The translations under genes were made by a program, and so were the position numbers. A stretch of DNA of 64,000 nucleotides from Brugia malayi (Eukaryota; Nematoda; Chromadorea; Rhabditida; Onchocercidae): the NCBI RefSeq assembly GCF_000002995.4, contig NW_025062478.1, positions 7,540,001 through 7,604,000 of the forward strand. The letters are read 5' to 3'. The notes beneath the pieces were generated by a model. The model worked only from the letters and a program-made list of their open reading frames with translations. It did not search any database and was not told the DNA's origin. Below are positions 62,585 to 64,000 of the stretch, in pieces. The number at the start of each line of letters is the position of its first letter. Position 1 is the stretch's first letter.

Positions 62585-64000
62585 ATGGCTGCAGTTGATG
62601 GAACTGATATCACTCCTGAAAAGGTCACTCTTGATTTACTGAATTTTAAAAACTAACACTTCTTTTCACTCGTGGATGCTTCTATTATTAAACATTATTT
62701 ATTTACTTGCTGAAAATTAATTCTGTTCTTTGAATTTGTTAATTTGATTTCCATGTGATTGGGAAGTGATTTTTCCAGCGTTATTAGATGTTATTTTTTT
62801 ATTTTTCAGAATGGCGGTGTTTTGAAAAAAATATTAGTGGAAGGAAAAGGGGAACATCGTCCTTCAAAGGGTGATAGTGTGTATGTGCATTATGTAGGAA
62901 TTCTTGAAAATGGCGAGCAGTTCGATTCGAGCCGTGATCGTAATGAACCATTCAACTTCACCTTGGGCAACGGGCAGGTAATATGTGCGCTTTCTCTAAT
63001 ATACACTATTTCTTCAATTAATTTTACAGGAGAAATTGGCACTTTATCATTTTAACTGGAAGTTCTTTGTTGCTAATCCAAATTTATTCATGGCGATGAC
63101 GTATGTAATATAAGGAATCATGCATAGTACCTTGCAGGTTATCAAAGGATGGGATCTTGGTGTTGCGACAATGAAAAAGGGCGAGAAATGTGATCTCATT
63201 TGTCGGGCCGATTATGCCTATGGTGAAAATGGTAGCCCACCAAAAATTCCTGGCGGTGCTACACTTAAATTTGAAGTGAATTTTTAATTTATTTGCATTT
63301 CATAAAGCTGTATGAATGATGTGAATATGATTGTGGAAGGAAAGAATTTTTTTTTAGATTGAATTACTGAGCTGGCAAGGGGAAGATATTTCGCCAGATC
63401 GAGATGGTACAATCACCCGATCAATCATTGTAGAGGGTGAGAAATATTCAAGTCCTACTGAGGGTTCAACTGTTAAAGGTTAGTTTTGTCTCTTTTTATT
63501 TCCTGGTGGTTAAATTTGTTTACCTATATTTTCCAGATTATCTTTCTAAGTAATGCGTGTTTTCCTCGAAAGGGACTTTGTGTCCTATTCACAGTTTGAA
63601 GGATAGTTGCTGAGGGATCAGCGACAGTGGATGAAGTCGGCATTTGTTTCAGTATGTGCCGTTGGTTCATACAATGGTCAAGTGTTCTACGATAAGGAAG
63701 TCAGCTTCATTTTGGGAGAAGGTTCTGAGGTAGTGAATAACAAACTTTTTATTTCCAGTTAACTTATTCTTTTCATTAATTTATGCAAATGATGATAATA
63801 GGCCGAGGATAAGCACTAAACCAACATGCAATGATCACAACCCACGAGAGCGATATACTGATGCTTTCTGTTTGTGAGTGAAATACTAAGTCCTGTAAGC
63901 TCAATGTTATATGTGTTCAAAATAAGTATTTTCAGGTGGGTCTACCGGAAGGTGTTGACCGCGCTCTCCGCCGATTCAACAAAGGCGAAAAGTCCATAAT
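62585..64000 (+). CDS. fkb-6: FKB-6-like FKBP immunophilin (FKBP4/5 type), 3' end outside window
   Basis: Exons 62585-62623, 62810-62977, 63138-63275, 63358-63478, 63653-63729 and 63936-64000 (cut by the window edge) join in phase. The N-terminus [13 protein letters not shown] is that of nematode FKB-6. The first FKBP domain shows [36 protein letters not shown] and [14 protein letters not shown], which hold the FK506-binding and peptidyl-prolyl isomerase residues. SPDRDGTI links to a second, degenerate FKBP domain ([16 protein letters not shown], then [13 protein letters not shown]). In relatives, TPR repeats follow that bind Hsp90; they would lie past the window. The protein is expected to be a cytosolic co-chaperone. 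Confidence 0.95.

Noticed and set aside
1..64000. CRISPR arrays, prokaryotic operons, phage or intact transposons
   Set aside because: None seen. The gene structure is entirely spliced and metazoan, no transposase or reverse-transcriptase motif was read, and the repeats are short and local.

Overview
This is nuclear DNA from a nematode. The sequence is AT-rich, with multi-exon genes on both strands. Introns run from about 60 bp to several kb, acceptors are mostly TTTCAG/TTTTAG-like, and donors are mostly GTAAGT-like. Gene content is animal: an innexin, a cohesin subunit, a muscle-type spectrin/Ig protein, a LAMP and an FKBP. Intron sizes and composition suggest a parasitic, possibly filarial, nematode rather than Caenorhabditis, but nothing here fixes the species. 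All gene models were spliced by eye from exon phase, conserved protein motifs and splice consensus.

Layout. 1-1903 (+): 3' part of an EGF-domain single-pass membrane protein. 1904-7461: mostly non-coding, with short repeats and a tRNA-like element. 7462-8320 (-): orphan coding stretches, perhaps a decayed gene. 8772-13841 (-): an innexin with an apparent second set of C-terminal exons. 15704-16720 (-): a REEP/TB2-DP1 ER-shaping protein. 17573-25318 (+): cohesin subunit SCC-3/STAG. 27626-31668 (+): tRNA-splicing endonuclease subunit TSEN2, two exons around a 3.3 kb intron. 33222-34656 (+) and 36657-37757 (-): a convergent pair of paralogues of an unrecognised small repeat family (core V-D-E-[VI]-D). 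38881-41146 (+): a SPATA7-like protein. 42009-43744 (+): a LAMP-family lysosomal membrane protein. 44211-59464 (-): a large gene with CCDC141-like spectrin/coiled-coil repeats followed by about six Ig domains, the last two resembling titin Z1-Z2. 60973-61972 (-): an unrecognised 134-residue, probably single-span protein. 62585-64000 (+): FKB-6-like FKBP immunophilin, cut by the window edge.

The genes do not form one pathway. Adjacent same-strand genes are about 1.0-1.9 kb apart or more, so I see no operon. Divergent starts at 16.7/17.6 kb, 37.8/38.9 kb and 62.0/62.6 kb may share promoter regions. The most unusual items are the CCDC141/titin-like domain combination, the V-D-E-V-D repeat family, and the alternative innexin C-terminus.
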